In this document: in pieces, positions 25,861 to 34,398 of the stretch
Layout of the letters: every line of letters starts with the position of its first letter
How positions within the stretch are numbered: position 1 is the stretch's first letter
DNA from: Lacisediminimonas profundi
GTDB lineage: Bacteria > Pseudomonadota > Gammaproteobacteria > Burkholderiales > Burkholderiaceae_D
DNA length: 64,000 bases
Assembly: GCF_008831265.1 (NCBI RefSeq)
Contig: NZ_VTTH01000001.1
Span: 930,001-994,000, forward strand
Direction of reading: 5' to 3'
The notes under the pieces: generated by a model
What the model was told of the DNA's origin: nothing
Seen by the model: the letters and a program-made list of their open reading frames with translations, nothing else
Databases searched by the model: none
Position numbers and translations under genes: made by a program

Positions 25861-25896
25861 AAAAAAGGGGAACCAGAAGCGGTTCCTCTTTTTTCA
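25861..25896 (+). terminator. Rho-independent terminator after the IclR gene
   Basis: The arms GGAACC/GGTTCC extended by A-rich and T-rich flanks form a stem ending in TTTTTT. It is of the same GAGGAAC/GTTCCTC type as the terminator at 9157. Confidence 0.85.
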
Positions 25897-26038
25897 TGGT
25901 GCAACCGGCAGGGCGGACGCTTCCATATTGTCCAGAGAACCGCCGTATGCGGAGCCGCACCTGAGGTGGGGTGAGTGGGCGACGGGGGGGTAACTCTGCT
26001 CCCTGCCCGAGTCCGGCAAGGGTTGCCAGGCCATTGGT

Positions 26039-27031
26039 TCAGGAATCGGCGCTGAACCCAATCTGATCGACGATGCCGCGCCACCGCTGCATGTCGGTGC
26101 GCAGGCGGGCGGCGAGTTCTTCCGGCGAACTCCATGCCGTTTCCATCCCCATCGTCCCATAGGCATTGACCAGGTCCGGATTGGCAGCGGCCGCCTTCAT
26201 CGCAGCGCTGGCCTGGGCGATCAATTGCGGCGAGGTACCGGCTGGCGCAAAGATGCCGAACCACTCGGTCATCTCGCTCAGCGCAAAACCGTGTTCCTTG
26301 AAGGTGGGCACGTTCGGCAGGAATGCAGAGCGTTTCGAACCAGTCACTGCCAGAACGCGGATCTGCCCGCCTTTCAAATGTGGCAGGAATTCCCCAAGCG
26401 GGCCCGACACGGCGGGAAGATGTCCGCCGATCAGATCGAGGATGGCTGGTTGGGTTCCGCGATAGCCGGCGTGAACCATCTTTACGCCGCCCATGCGCGC
26501 AAGCAACTCGCCCAGGAAATGCGGCCCTGAGCCGGACGCCCCGGAGCCAAAATTCGCCTTGCTCGGGTTGGCTTTGAGCCAAGCCAGGTAATCGGTGATT
26601 GTCTTTACGGAAGAGGGGACTGCCGGCCCCACTGCGAATCCCAGGTCCGAGGTGGAAATGATCCCGACCGGAGCAAAGTCCTTGATCGGGTCATAGCCAA
26701 GGTTGCGGTAGGTATTGGGATAGATCGCCATCATCGAAGCAGGGGTGAGCAGCAGGGTTGCTCCGTTCGGTGCGCTGCCCTTGACATGCTGGGGCGCGAG
26801 ACGGGCTGCGGCGCCGGTCTTGTTCTCGACAATCAATGTCTTTGCATAGCGTCCGCGCATCGCCTCCGCCAGCCGGCGGGCAGCAATGTCGGTTGCGCCG
26901 CCAGGAGACAGGCCCACCACGATCGTGGCCATGTCCAGTGCATCCGCACGCGCGGCGGTCGGCAGGATGCCGGCGCCAATGGCGCCCATGCAGGCCAGGA
27001 GCTGGCGGCGAGTCATTCTGATATTTTCCAT
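26039..27031 (-). CDS. Bug/TctC-family periplasmic binding protein
   Basis: A 330-aa extracytoplasmic binding protein of the tripartite tricarboxylate transporter family. The leader has a Tat-like TRRQLL (residues 7-12) and a hydrophobic stretch ending ARA near residue 29. The family landmarks VGLSPGGATDI and the GYRGTQPA region are visible. No TctA or TctB membrane gene is nearby, as is usual for these proteins in Burkholderiales. GGGAGA precedes the ATG. It is divergent from the nahE-like gene and may bind an aromatic acid for uptake or sensing (inference). Confidence 0.83.
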   Translation of the reverse strand: MENIRMTRRQLLACMGAIGAGILPTAARADALDMATIVVGLSPGGATDIAARRLAEAMRGRYAKTLIVENKTGAAARLAPQHVKGSAPNGATLLLTPASMMAIYPNTYRNLGYDPIKDFAPVGIISTSDLGFAVGPAVPSSVKTITDYLAWLKANPSKANFGSGASGSGPHFLGELLARMGGVKMVHAGYRGTQPAILDLIGGHLPAVSGPLGEFLPHLKGGQIRVLAVTGSKRSAFLPNVPTFKEHGFALSEMTEWFGIFAPAGTSPQLIAQASAAMKAAAANPDLVNAYGTMGMETAWSSPEELAARLRTDMQRWRGIVDQIGFSADS

Positions 27032-27381
27032 ATATTGTCTCCCAACTGTATTAAAAAAAAACCGGACGGCAGATGCATCCCGGTGCGAGCCGTTCCGCCA
27101 AGGTGCGGATTTGTTACGGTCAAATTTACTCGCGTTGAGGCGCCACCGGAAATCCGCATTTCAGATTCATGGTATTGATCGCGCCGATAATCCATAACGT
27201 TCCAGGGCATTGCAAAAGCTTCCGGAAGGTTCGGCATCGCGCAGGCTCCAAGGCTGTTCGTCGCAGCTATCGGATGAGCCGATAGATGCCATTCAAACTC
27301 TCGGTTGTTCTGTCCCTGCCGGGGTCGTCTACATTGTGCCAAGGAAGCTTCAACTCACTGAAACAATGAAAGGCAGAATTC
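27032..27381. promoter_or_regulatory. 350-bp divergent intergenic region
   Basis: No convincing gene is present. Promoters for the Bug gene (minus) and the nahE-like gene (plus) should lie here. There is a run of nine A's at about 27053-27061. No clear NahR-type site was recognised by eye. Confidence 0.3.
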
Positions 27382-28371
27382 ATGCGTGCTACAGCGAAAG
27401 ACCGATTGACCGCAGACGACATCAACGGCGCGTGGGTGATCATGCCCACACCGGCGACGGATGATGCGTCCGACTGGAGGGCGACCGACACCGTCGATCT
27501 CGACGAGACAGCCCGGGTGGTGGAGGCGCTGATTGCGTCAGGCGTGAATGGCATCCTTAGCTTGGGTACGTTCGGCGAAGCCGCGACCCTGACTTGGGAA
27601 GAAAAGCGCGACTACATCGCGACTGTGGTCGAAACAGTTCGCGGCCGGGTGCCTTACTTCTGCGGCACCACAGCCCTGAATACGCGCGAAGTGGTGCGCC
27701 AGACCAGGGCGGCACTTGATATCGGAGCGGACGGAACCATGCTGGGCGTGCCGATGTGGTGCAAGATGGAAGTGCCGACCGCGGTCCAGTTCTACAAGGA
27801 CGTGGCTGAGGCTTGCCCTCAGGCTGCGATTGCGGTCTATGCCAATCCGGAAGCATTCAAGTTTGATTTCCCGCGGCCGTTTTGGGCTCAGGTGTCGCAG
27901 ATTCCGCAGGTGGTGACGGCGAAATACCTGGGGATCGGCATGCTGGACCTGGACCTCACGCTCGCGAAAAACCTGCGCTTCCTGCCGCACGAGGACGACT
28001 ATTACGCTGCGGCCCGCATCGACCCCGAACGCATGACGGCTTTCTGGTCCAGCGGCGCCATGTGCGGACCAGCCACCGCCATCGCCTTGCGGGACGCTGT
28101 GCTGCAGGCAAAGACAGATGGCGACTGGGTGCGTGCCAAGGAAATATCGGATGCCATGCGCCGCGCCGACGCGACCTTGTTCCCCAAGGGCGATTTCTCG
28201 GAGTTCTCCAAGTACAACATCGGGCTGGAAAAGGAACGGATGAACACGGCCGGCTGGCTGAAGGCAGGTCCCTGCCGTCCGCCTTACCATGTCATTCCAG
28301 CGGAATACCTGGAAGGCGCGCGCAAATCGGGCCGGGCCTGGGCCGAGCTGCATCAACGGTATTCGAAGTAA
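27382..28371 (+). CDS. nahE: trans-o-hydroxybenzylidenepyruvate hydratase-aldolase
   Basis: A 329-aa class I aldolase of the DapA/NAL superfamily. It splits trans-o-hydroxybenzylidenepyruvate with water into salicylaldehyde and pyruvate in the naphthalene pathway. It matches remembered NahE sequences almost throughout: TADDINGAW and [13 protein letters not shown] near the start, [16 protein letters not shown] in the middle, and an [10 protein letters not shown] region at the end. The Schiff-base lysine is K181 ([10 protein letters not shown]) and the YANP tyrosine is Y153. It converges with nahD- and nahF-like genes on the other strand, so its expression must be arranged separately. Confidence 0.92.
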   Translation: MRATAKDRLTADDINGAWVIMPTPATDDASDWRATDTVDLDETARVVEALIASGVNGILSLGTFGEAATLTWEEKRDYIATVVETVRGRVPYFCGTTALNTREVVRQTRAALDIGADGTMLGVPMWCKMEVPTAVQFYKDVAEACPQAAIAVYANPEAFKFDFPRPFWAQVSQIPQVVTAKYLGIGMLDLDLTLAKNLRFLPHEDDYYAAARIDPERMTAFWSSGAMCGPATAIALRDAVLQAKTDGDWVRAKEISDAMRRADATLFPKGDFSEFSKYNIGLEKERMNTAGWLKAGPCRPPYHVIPAEYLEGARKSGRAWAELHQRYSK

Positions 28372-28377
28372 GAAGAG

Positions 28378-28398
28378 GGCGGCAAGCAGCTTGCCGCC
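28378..28398. terminator. Hairpin after the nahE-like gene, without T run
   Basis: The arms GGCGGCAAGC and GCTTGCCGCC flank a one-base centre, giving a very stable stem just past the nahE stop. It lies between converging genes and may end transcription from either side or protect mRNA 3' ends. No T tract follows, so intrinsic termination is uncertain. Confidence 0.45.
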
Positions 28399-28513
28399 TG
28401 TAGCTCCCTCCCCTGAAAGCTGGCCATTACCCACATGGTGATCCCGCTTGAAAAAAGGGGGGAGGGCATTCCTGGCATGCACCGCTCGGTGAAAAAAATG
28501 CCACTGCGCCCGC

Positions 28514-29119
28514 TCAGTTCTTGCCGCTGGCGACGTACTCCTCGACAAAATCCAGCCGGTCGTTACCCCACCACATCAACTCGCCAATCATCATGGTCGG
28601 GACCCCGAACACCTTGCGGGCGATCGCGTCGTCCGTGGATGACTGGTATGCGGCTGCAGCTGCATCTGACTGGACAAAACCAAGGAACTCGCGCACATCC
28701 CATCCCATCTCCTGGGCCAGGCCGGCATGTAATTCCGGGCTGTCAGGAGTGCCGCCCTGGCCCCAACTCAGGTTGTAAGCCACCTGCACATACCGACGCT
28801 GCACTGCGTCGTCGGAACAGAACAACAATCCGGTGTTCAAAATCCGCGTGTTGAAGTTCTGCACGAACTTCAGCGGCACATCATATCGACGCGCCCAGCG
28901 TTGCAGGTCTTCGTTGATGTAACCCAGCTTGACCGGCATGTCCCGGTTTCCCGGGCCGATGTTGCCGATGGCCTTCTTTGCCTGCATGAGATCGATGGGA
29001 TGATAGGCAATCCTGAAGCCATGCCGCGCCGACATACGGCACAGCCGGACGTGGCCGAGGTAGGCAAACGGGCTCAAGAAATCAAAATAGAAGTCGACTT
29101 TTTCGATCCTTTCCATCAC
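28514..29119 (-). CDS. nahD: 2-hydroxychromene-2-carboxylate isomerase
   Basis: A 201-aa glutathione-dependent isomerase of the GST-kappa/DsbA fold. It interconverts 2-hydroxychromene-2-carboxylate and trans-o-hydroxybenzylidenepyruvate, the substrate of NahE. The active serine is S16 in FYFDFLSPF. The IDLMQAKKAIGNIGPGNRD stretch and the C-terminal FGVPTM...WWGNDRL pattern match NahD proteins. M2 is an equally good start. It lies 84 bp downstream of the nahF-like gene in the same direction. Confidence 0.92.
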   Translation of the reverse strand: MMERIEKVDFYFDFLSPFAYLGHVRLCRMSARHGFRIAYHPIDLMQAKKAIGNIGPGNRDMPVKLGYINEDLQRWARRYDVPLKFVQNFNTRILNTGLLFCSDDAVQRRYVQVAYNLSWGQGGTPDSPELHAGLAQEMGWDVREFLGFVQSDAAAAAYQSSTDDAIARKVFGVPTMMIGELMWWGNDRLDFVEEYVASGKN

Positions 29120-29203
29120 CCCATCTCTTTGGTTGTCTGCTTTTTTACTGTTGGCTGTTGCAGGCTGCCGCAGTCCATATCCGGACCCGGCATCCCGGAC
29201 CGG

Positions 29204-30655
29204 TCAGAACGGATATTGTTGTACGGCTGGCTCAACAGTAATCCATTTCAGTTCAGTGAACTCATCGATCACGGCACGTCCGTCGAAACGACCATATCCG
29301 CTGTCCTTGGTGCCGCCGTATGGAGCCTGGGCTTCATTTTGCACCGTGGCGCCATTTACATGGCAGCTGCCGGCCTCGATGCGCATCGCCACCGCAAGGG
29401 CGCGGGTGACGTCACGTCCGAAGACGGCCGACGACAAGCCATAGTTGGTGTCGTTGGCGATGCGGATCGCATCTTCGCAATCCCGGGCACGTACGACCGT
29501 GGTCACCGGGCCGAAAGTCTCTTCGTCGTAAATCCGCATGCCCGGCATGACGTGATCGACAATAGTCGCCGGCATCATGGCGCCGTCGGCATGTCCTCCC
29601 GCCGCCAGCTTCGCGCCCTTCGACACGGCGTCATCGATCATTGAATTCAGGCGCTTGCCGGATTCTCGCGCGACCATCGGGCCGACCACGCACGCAACAC
29701 CCTTGGCCGGATCGCCGGCCGGAAGTTCCCGCGCGCGGGCGGCAAACTTGGCGACGAACTCATCGGCGATCTTGTCGTCAACCACGATCCGTTCCGTCGA
29801 CATGCAGATCTGTCCCTGGTACAGGAATGCGCCGAAGGTCGCGGCCTTGACCGCTTCGTCGATATCGGCATCGTCGAGCACCACCAGAGGAGATTTTCCG
29901 CCCAACTCCAGCAGGCAACGTTTCAGATGGCGGCCGGCCTTTTCGGCAACGATGCGTCCGACCCGGGTCGATCCGGTGAAATTTATGCGCCGCACTGCTT
30001 TGTGGGCGATCAGGGCGTCGATGACCTCGGGGGCGTCTGATGGCGAATTGGTGAGGACGTTCAGGACGCCGGCGGGAAGGCCGGCCTCGGCCAGTGCCTG
30101 CGCGATCAGCATATGCGTCTTCGGACTGGTCTCCGAAGCACGGAACACGACGGTGTTGCCACAAATGATCGGATACGCGATTGCACGGGCAGCGAGGATG
30201 ACTGGACCATTCCACGGCGCGATGCTGAGTATGACGCCGACCGGCTGACGTACGGTCATTGACAGCGTTCCCGGCTTGTCGGTCGGGATCGTCTCGCCCT
30301 GGATCTGCGTCACCAGCGAGGCCGCTTCGCGGAACAGGTTGGCCGCCAGCATGACGTTGAAGCCGGCCCACAGGCCGGAGGCACCGATTTCAAGTGCCAT
30401 GACTTCGATGAACTCGGGGGTTTTCGATTCGAGGATGTCGGCTGCTTTCAGCAGGATCTGGCGGCGTTGCGTTGGGCCGGTCAGGGACCACTGCCTGAAC
30501 GCCTGCTGTGCCGATTCCACTGCCGCGATTGCGTCGCCCACGGTCGCGGCAGCGGCCAGGGTAACCAGCTCATTGCTCACCGGGTGCCGGCGTTCAAACG
30601 TTGCACCGCCAGTTGCTGCGCGCTCCTGGTTGTCAATGATCAGTTGTGTTTTCAC
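29204..30655 (-). CDS. nahF: Salicylaldehyde dehydrogenase
   Basis: A 483-aa aldehyde dehydrogenase that oxidises salicylaldehyde to salicylate with NAD+, the step after NahE. E250 (LLELGGKSP) and C284 (GQICMSTE) fall at the catalytic positions I recall for NahF of Pseudomonas. Long stretches such as NEAQAPYGGTK and FDGRAVIDEFTE match as well. The start is GTG at 30655, supported by AGAGGAG nine bases upstream and by the usual NahF length; in-frame sequence further upstream is dismissed. It is probably co-transcribed with nahD. Confidence 0.92.
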   Translation of the reverse strand: MKTQLIIDNQERAATGGATFERRHPVSNELVTLAAAATVGDAIAAVESAQQAFRQWSLTGPTQRRQILLKAADILESKTPEFIEVMALEIGASGLWAGFNVMLAANLFREAASLVTQIQGETIPTDKPGTLSMTVRQPVGVILSIAPWNGPVILAARAIAYPIICGNTVVFRASETSPKTHMLIAQALAEAGLPAGVLNVLTNSPSDAPEVIDALIAHKAVRRINFTGSTRVGRIVAEKAGRHLKRCLLELGGKSPLVVLDDADIDEAVKAATFGAFLYQGQICMSTERIVVDDKIADEFVAKFAARARELPAGDPAKGVACVVGPMVARESGKRLNSMIDDAVSKGAKLAAGGHADGAMMPATIVDHVMPGMRIYDEETFGPVTTVVRARDCEDAIRIANDTNYGLSSAVFGRDVTRALAVAMRIEAGSCHVNGATVQNEAQAPYGGTKDSGYGRFDGRAVIDEFTELKWITVEPAVQQYPF

Positions 30656-30829
30656 CGTCTTCTCTCCTCTGGTTGGTTTTTCCGGGTTCCGGGTCTGGCC
30701 GATGTTAGGCCAGGGACCGGTTGTGGAAAAACCGAGAGTTCGGATGGCAGTCATCGGGTCCGCCAATGGCTGGCGACAGCTGAAATGCGGTGCTTGCGGA
30801 TGCAGCGCCTGGAGATTCCAGTGGCGGGC

Positions 30830-31777
30830 CTACTGCAGGCTGGAGGCGACCAGGCGCACCATTTGTCTCAGCCACAGCTGGTCCGCATCCTTGCCGCGGC
30901 TGCTGGCCCAGATCATCGCCAGGTCGAGCGGCGGGAACTCGATCGGGGGTGTGAAAATGCTGATAGGCAGAAATCGGGAGTAAGAGGTTGCAAGCGAGCG
31001 CGGGACCAGGGCAACAAGGTCCGTATCCACCACCATCTGCGGGAGCAAGGTGAAATAGGGCACCAGGAACTGGCTGCGCTGGCGCACGCCCAAGCGCGTC
31101 AGCGCTTCCTGCTCGATGGTGTCCTGGCCGTCGGTCCGGCAGTACATCACATGCGGTCGAGCCAGGTATTCATCGAAAGACAGGTCCCTGCCGCTGGACT
31201 CGTGGCTGGCCGACTGGATCGCCACAAGTTCGTCCCTGACCAGCACCTCATGGTCGAATTCCGGATCGTCCGAGCTGATGCCGCAGGCGTGCCAGTTGGC
31301 AGTACGGTTGGGGCAGATGATCAGGTCCAGGCCGCCGCTGCGCATCTCCTTGGCCGAGGTGCCGGGAGTGGGCAGCAGGGTCAGGCTGACGCCGGGCGCT
31401 TCGAACTGGAGCGTCTTGCTGAGCTTGATCGTGACCAGCGCCGAGACATAGTCGGCGGTGGCAATCCGGAAATGGTTTTCCGCGGTCTCGGGTGTGAAGC
31501 CGTCCGGGTGGAACAAGCGGGCGGCCAGGTCCATCAAGCGTTCCACCTCCGGTACCAGCTTCATCGCCTTCTGGGTCAGCACCATGCCGCGCCCGTGCGC
31601 AACCAGCAGTTCGTCGTCGAACAATTCACGCAGTTGCTTGAGCGAACCGCTGACTGTCGACTGGGTCAGGTGCAGTCGGCCGGCCGCGCGCGTCACATTC
31701 GTGCAGCGCAGCAGTTCTGCCAGTATCGGCAGAAGGTTCATGTTGATCTTGCGCAGCGCCTTGGTGGTGTCAGTCAT
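30830..31777 (-). CDS. LysR-type regulator, NahR/NodD subfamily
   Basis: A 315-aa LysR-type regulator with an N-terminal helix-turn-helix at about residues 25-45 (CTNVTRAAGRLHLTQSTVSG). The start INMNLLPILAELLRC is the form typical of NahR, NodD and related proteins. The ATG at 31777 is chosen because upstream in-frame sequence has no family resemblance. It lies 174 bp upstream of nahF on the same strand. By analogy with NahR it probably activates these genes with salicylate or a related acid as inducer (inference). Confidence 0.82.
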   Translation of the reverse strand: MTDTTKALRKINMNLLPILAELLRCTNVTRAAGRLHLTQSTVSGSLKQLRELFDDELLVAHGRGMVLTQKAMKLVPEVERLMDLAARLFHPDGFTPETAENHFRIATADYVSALVTIKLSKTLQFEAPGVSLTLLPTPGTSAKEMRSGGLDLIICPNRTANWHACGISSDDPEFDHEVLVRDELVAIQSASHESSGRDLSFDEYLARPHVMYCRTDGQDTIEQEALTRLGVRQRSQFLVPYFTLLPQMVVDTDLVALVPRSLATSYSRFLPISIFTPPIEFPPLDLAMIWASSRGKDADQLWLRQMVRLVASSLQ

Positions 31778-31970
31778 GTGGCCGGAACGGGATCTGCGGT
31801 CAAGCGGCGGATGCCGCAAGACAATGCAGGGGCAAGTATAAAACCCCGGGCCGCCAGGCCGCTGAAAAATTACTGCGCATGCCGATCTCGGGACCGGACG
31901 GGTAGATATCCTGCTGAACATCGGTCCAGCCGAACAAGCGGTAACGGTGCGGCGCCGGCCGGCTGTGGGG

Positions 31971-32180
31971 TCACGAACCGCAGTCGGCCTTCCTGCCTTT
32001 GATCATGACCCAGCTTCCCTTCTCGCCGTCGATCAACCGGACGGTGCCGAACAAGACGCGTTTGTCCTCCCGGCCGAGCGCGGTCTCGTAGATGCCGCGA
32101 GCGCTATCCTGATCGGCGGAGTAGATGATGTAATCGCCCAGTACCCAGCGATTGAACGTTCCTGGTACTTCTTTTTGCAT
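31971..32180 (-). CDS. Small hypothetical protein, 69 aa
   Basis: A 69-aa soluble protein I do not recognise. GGAAGAT precedes the ATG by about six bases. Composition is balanced, with several beta-strand-like stretches (RWVLGDYIIYSA, VLFGTVRLI), which supports real coding. It stands alone between two LysR genes, about 190 bp upstream of the NahR-like gene and in the same direction. No motif suggests a function. Confidence 0.5.
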   Translation of the reverse strand: MQKEVPGTFNRWVLGDYIIYSADQDSARGIYETALGREDKRVLFGTVRLIDGEKGSWVMIKGRKADCGS

Positions 32181-32330
32181 TTGCTATCTTCCACAAGCGG
32201 GACGACATGGCAGGGCGGTCTAGCGGCACACTCTACTCCTTTGGCCGGGCGGTAGTCGCTTACTTTGGACATTTGATGAAAGAACGATGCCGATCATTAA
32301 CCAAAAGCAAAAATAGGGTGCAAAGAGCGC

Positions 32331-32433
32331 GCTCCGCCTTGATTTCAGGCAAGGGAATTTCTTCCTTTTCTTTCATGCACTTATCGATTGCGGCTTGGGG
32401 TTGTCCACAGTTCTATCCACCGGTCCTGTGGAT
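32331..32433 (+). repeat. Dispersed intergenic repeat, copy A
   Basis: About 100 bp resembling the sequence at 36818-36921 in the same orientation. Shared parts in order are a CGCC-(x)-TGATTT start, a GGCA-AGGG step, a pyrimidine-rich block with TTTTCTTTC, then TTGTCCACAG and the identical 17-mer TCCACCGGTCCTGTGGA at 32416-32432. The last two parts resemble DnaA boxes and form a small hairpin. It lies between a small ORF and the 3' end of a LysR gene. Confidence 0.65.
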
Positions 32434-32440
32434 ACATTGA

Positions 32441-33406
32441 TTACATGCCGGCGCGGCGGACTGTTGTGACAGCAGTCGGCTGTGCCGGCATGCGTGAATG
32501 CATCTGCGTGCGGATGAAGTCGCGGAAGCTTTTCGCCGCAGGCGACAATTCGACCCCCTTCAGGTGGAACAGCGACAGGTGCCGGTACACGACCGGCCCC
32601 GCAAGCGGGCGCGCGACCAGGCCGAACGGTGGCAGCAGGGGTAGTGCGGATTCCGGCTGCACCGTGATCCCGTGCCCCCACTGCACCATGCCCAGTGCCG
32701 TGGTAATGAACGATACGTGGTGCGCGGGAGCGAGCAGCAGCTTGCTGGAGTGCTTGAACAAGTCGGCCTGCAAGCGGCTGGTGAAATCCTGGGTCAGTGA
32801 AACGATGGGCTCGGCCAGCACTTGCGTCCAGGTGACGCGCTTGAGGCCGGCCAGTGGGTGGTCCGGCCGGCAGATCAGGACCATCCTGTCCCGGAACAGG
32901 CTTTCCTGGAGCACTTCCGGCGGACTGGTGCGCTGCGGTGCAATACCCAGGTCAGCTTCGCCGCTGGCCACCCGGGCCACTGCCGGCTGGTTCAGGGAAT
33001 CGAGCACATATACGGCAATCGCCGGAAATTGCTCCCGGTATTTCAGGATCAGCTCGGGCAGCAGCGTCGATGCATAGAGCGGCGTGCAGGCGACGCGCAC
33101 CGTTCCCCGCTTCTTCTGTTCCAGGTCCTGCGTGGTCTCGACTGCGCGCGCCAGGTCCTCCAGCACCTTCTTTGCCAGCGGATAAAACTCGGTTCCCGCG
33201 CGTGACAGCACGGTGCTGCGGGTTGTGCGGTCGAATAACCTCACCTTCAGGATGTTCTCCATCTCCTTGATCAGCAGGCTCAGGGCCGATGGTGTCAGGT
33301 GCAGCCGGTGCGAAGCGGCGGCGAATCCGCCGCTGTCGGCAATGACGACGAATGCGCGCAATTGCCTGAGCGTGATGTTGGAAGCTGCGTTGGGCGGTAG
33401 ATTCAT
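32441..33406 (-). CDS. LysR-family transcriptional regulator
   Basis: A 321-aa LysR regulator. The helix-turn-helix covers about residues 27-46 (GFAAASHRLHLTPSALSLLI), followed by the substrate-binding domain. It is divergent from the gene group at 33556 (TIM barrel, Rieske oxygenase, Bug) with a 149-bp gap, the classic arrangement for LysR control of its neighbours. Its C-terminal 20 residues are a basic, proline-containing tail. Confidence 0.83.
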   Translation of the reverse strand: MNLPPNAASNITLRQLRAFVVIADSGGFAAASHRLHLTPSALSLLIKEMENILKVRLFDRTTRSTVLSRAGTEFYPLAKKVLEDLARAVETTQDLEQKKRGTVRVACTPLYASTLLPELILKYREQFPAIAVYVLDSLNQPAVARVASGEADLGIAPQRTSPPEVLQESLFRDRMVLICRPDHPLAGLKRVTWTQVLAEPIVSLTQDFTSRLQADLFKHSSKLLLAPAHHVSFITTALGMVQWGHGITVQPESALPLLPPFGLVARPLAGPVVYRHLSLFHLKGVELSPAAKSFRDFIRTQMHSRMPAQPTAVTTVRRAGM

Positions 33407-33555
33407 AAGAAAAACTCGGCAATCGGTAAAACTATTTAATTTGTTTCAGCAGTGCAGCCACTTTACTATGGATTGGAAGGCAGGCCTGCCGCGCGCTGTC
33501 GCGTGAACCATGCCTGCACACGAACGCTTCCCTGCACACCCATATTGAAACGGAC

Positions 33556-34347
33556 ATGCCGATGCTGAAATTCGATCCAAACCTGCGCTGGCTCTTCACC
33601 GAGCTTCCCATGCCGGAACGCTACCAGGCAGCCGCGCGCGCCGGTTTCAAGGGGGTGGAAATCGCCTTCCCCTATGAAACGCCTGCCGCTGAACTGGGGC
33701 GTGTTCTGTCCGACCTGGACCTGAGCCTGGTGCAGGTGCTTGCGCCATTCGACTGGGACGGCGGTGAACGCGGCATGGCGGCATTGCCCGGCCGCCAGGC
33801 GGATTTCCGGCGCAGCATGGAGACCGCGATCGAGTACGGTGGCCGGGTTGGAAAGCCGATGATCCACGTCATGCCCGGCAACATCGGGCCCGAGCTGGAC
33901 CGGAAGGCGTGCATGGACAACTTCCTGGAGAACATCGCCTGGGCGGCAGATACGGCCGCGGCTGCCGGAATGACGCTGATCCTCGAACCCTGCTGCGAGG
34001 CGCGTTTCCCCCAGTTTCTTTACCACCGGCTGTCCGAGGGCGCCGACGTGATCCGGGCAGTGGGGCGGGAAAACGTCAAGCTGTGCTTCGATACCTACCA
34101 TGTGCAGATGGAAGAGGGCGGCATCACGGCCAGGCTCCAGGAATTCTTCCCTTACATCGGCCACATCCAGATCGGCAATGTGCCGGGCCGCCATGAGCCG
34201 GGCACAGGCGAGATCCACTTTCCTTATCTGTTCGAACAGATCGAGAAACTGGGATGGGACCGCTGGATCGGCTGCGAGTACACGCCTTCCGGCCACACCC
34301 TTGACACCCTCGGCTGGGGCCGGCCGTTCGGCATCAAGGGACGGTAA
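33556..34347 (+). CDS. Hydroxypyruvate isomerase-like TIM-barrel protein
   Basis: A 263-aa member of the xylose-isomerase-like TIM barrel family, close in length and pattern to hydroxypyruvate isomerase (Hyi) and OtnI. Candidate metal ligands are the Glu of LILEPCCE, the Asp-His of CFDTYHVQ, the His of GHIQIGN and the Glu of GCEYTP. The product could isomerise a 2-keto/hydroxy acid, but in this setting, directly upstream of a Rieske oxygenase, the real substrate may be an aromatic-derived sugar acid or keto acid. M3 is an alternative start. Confidence 0.75.
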   Translation: MPMLKFDPNLRWLFTELPMPERYQAAARAGFKGVEIAFPYETPAAELGRVLSDLDLSLVQVLAPFDWDGGERGMAALPGRQADFRRSMETAIEYGGRVGKPMIHVMPGNIGPELDRKACMDNFLENIAWAADTAAAAGMTLILEPCCEARFPQFLYHRLSEGADVIRAVGRENVKLCFDTYHVQMEEGGITARLQEFFPYIGHIQIGNVPGRHEPGTGEIHFPYLFEQIEKLGWDRWIGCEYTPSGHTLDTLGWGRPFGIKGR

Positions 34348-34398
34348 CAGCAGGCCGGCAGCAGCCGGGTTTTCCAAACTTGCAGAAGGAGGTGGCTC

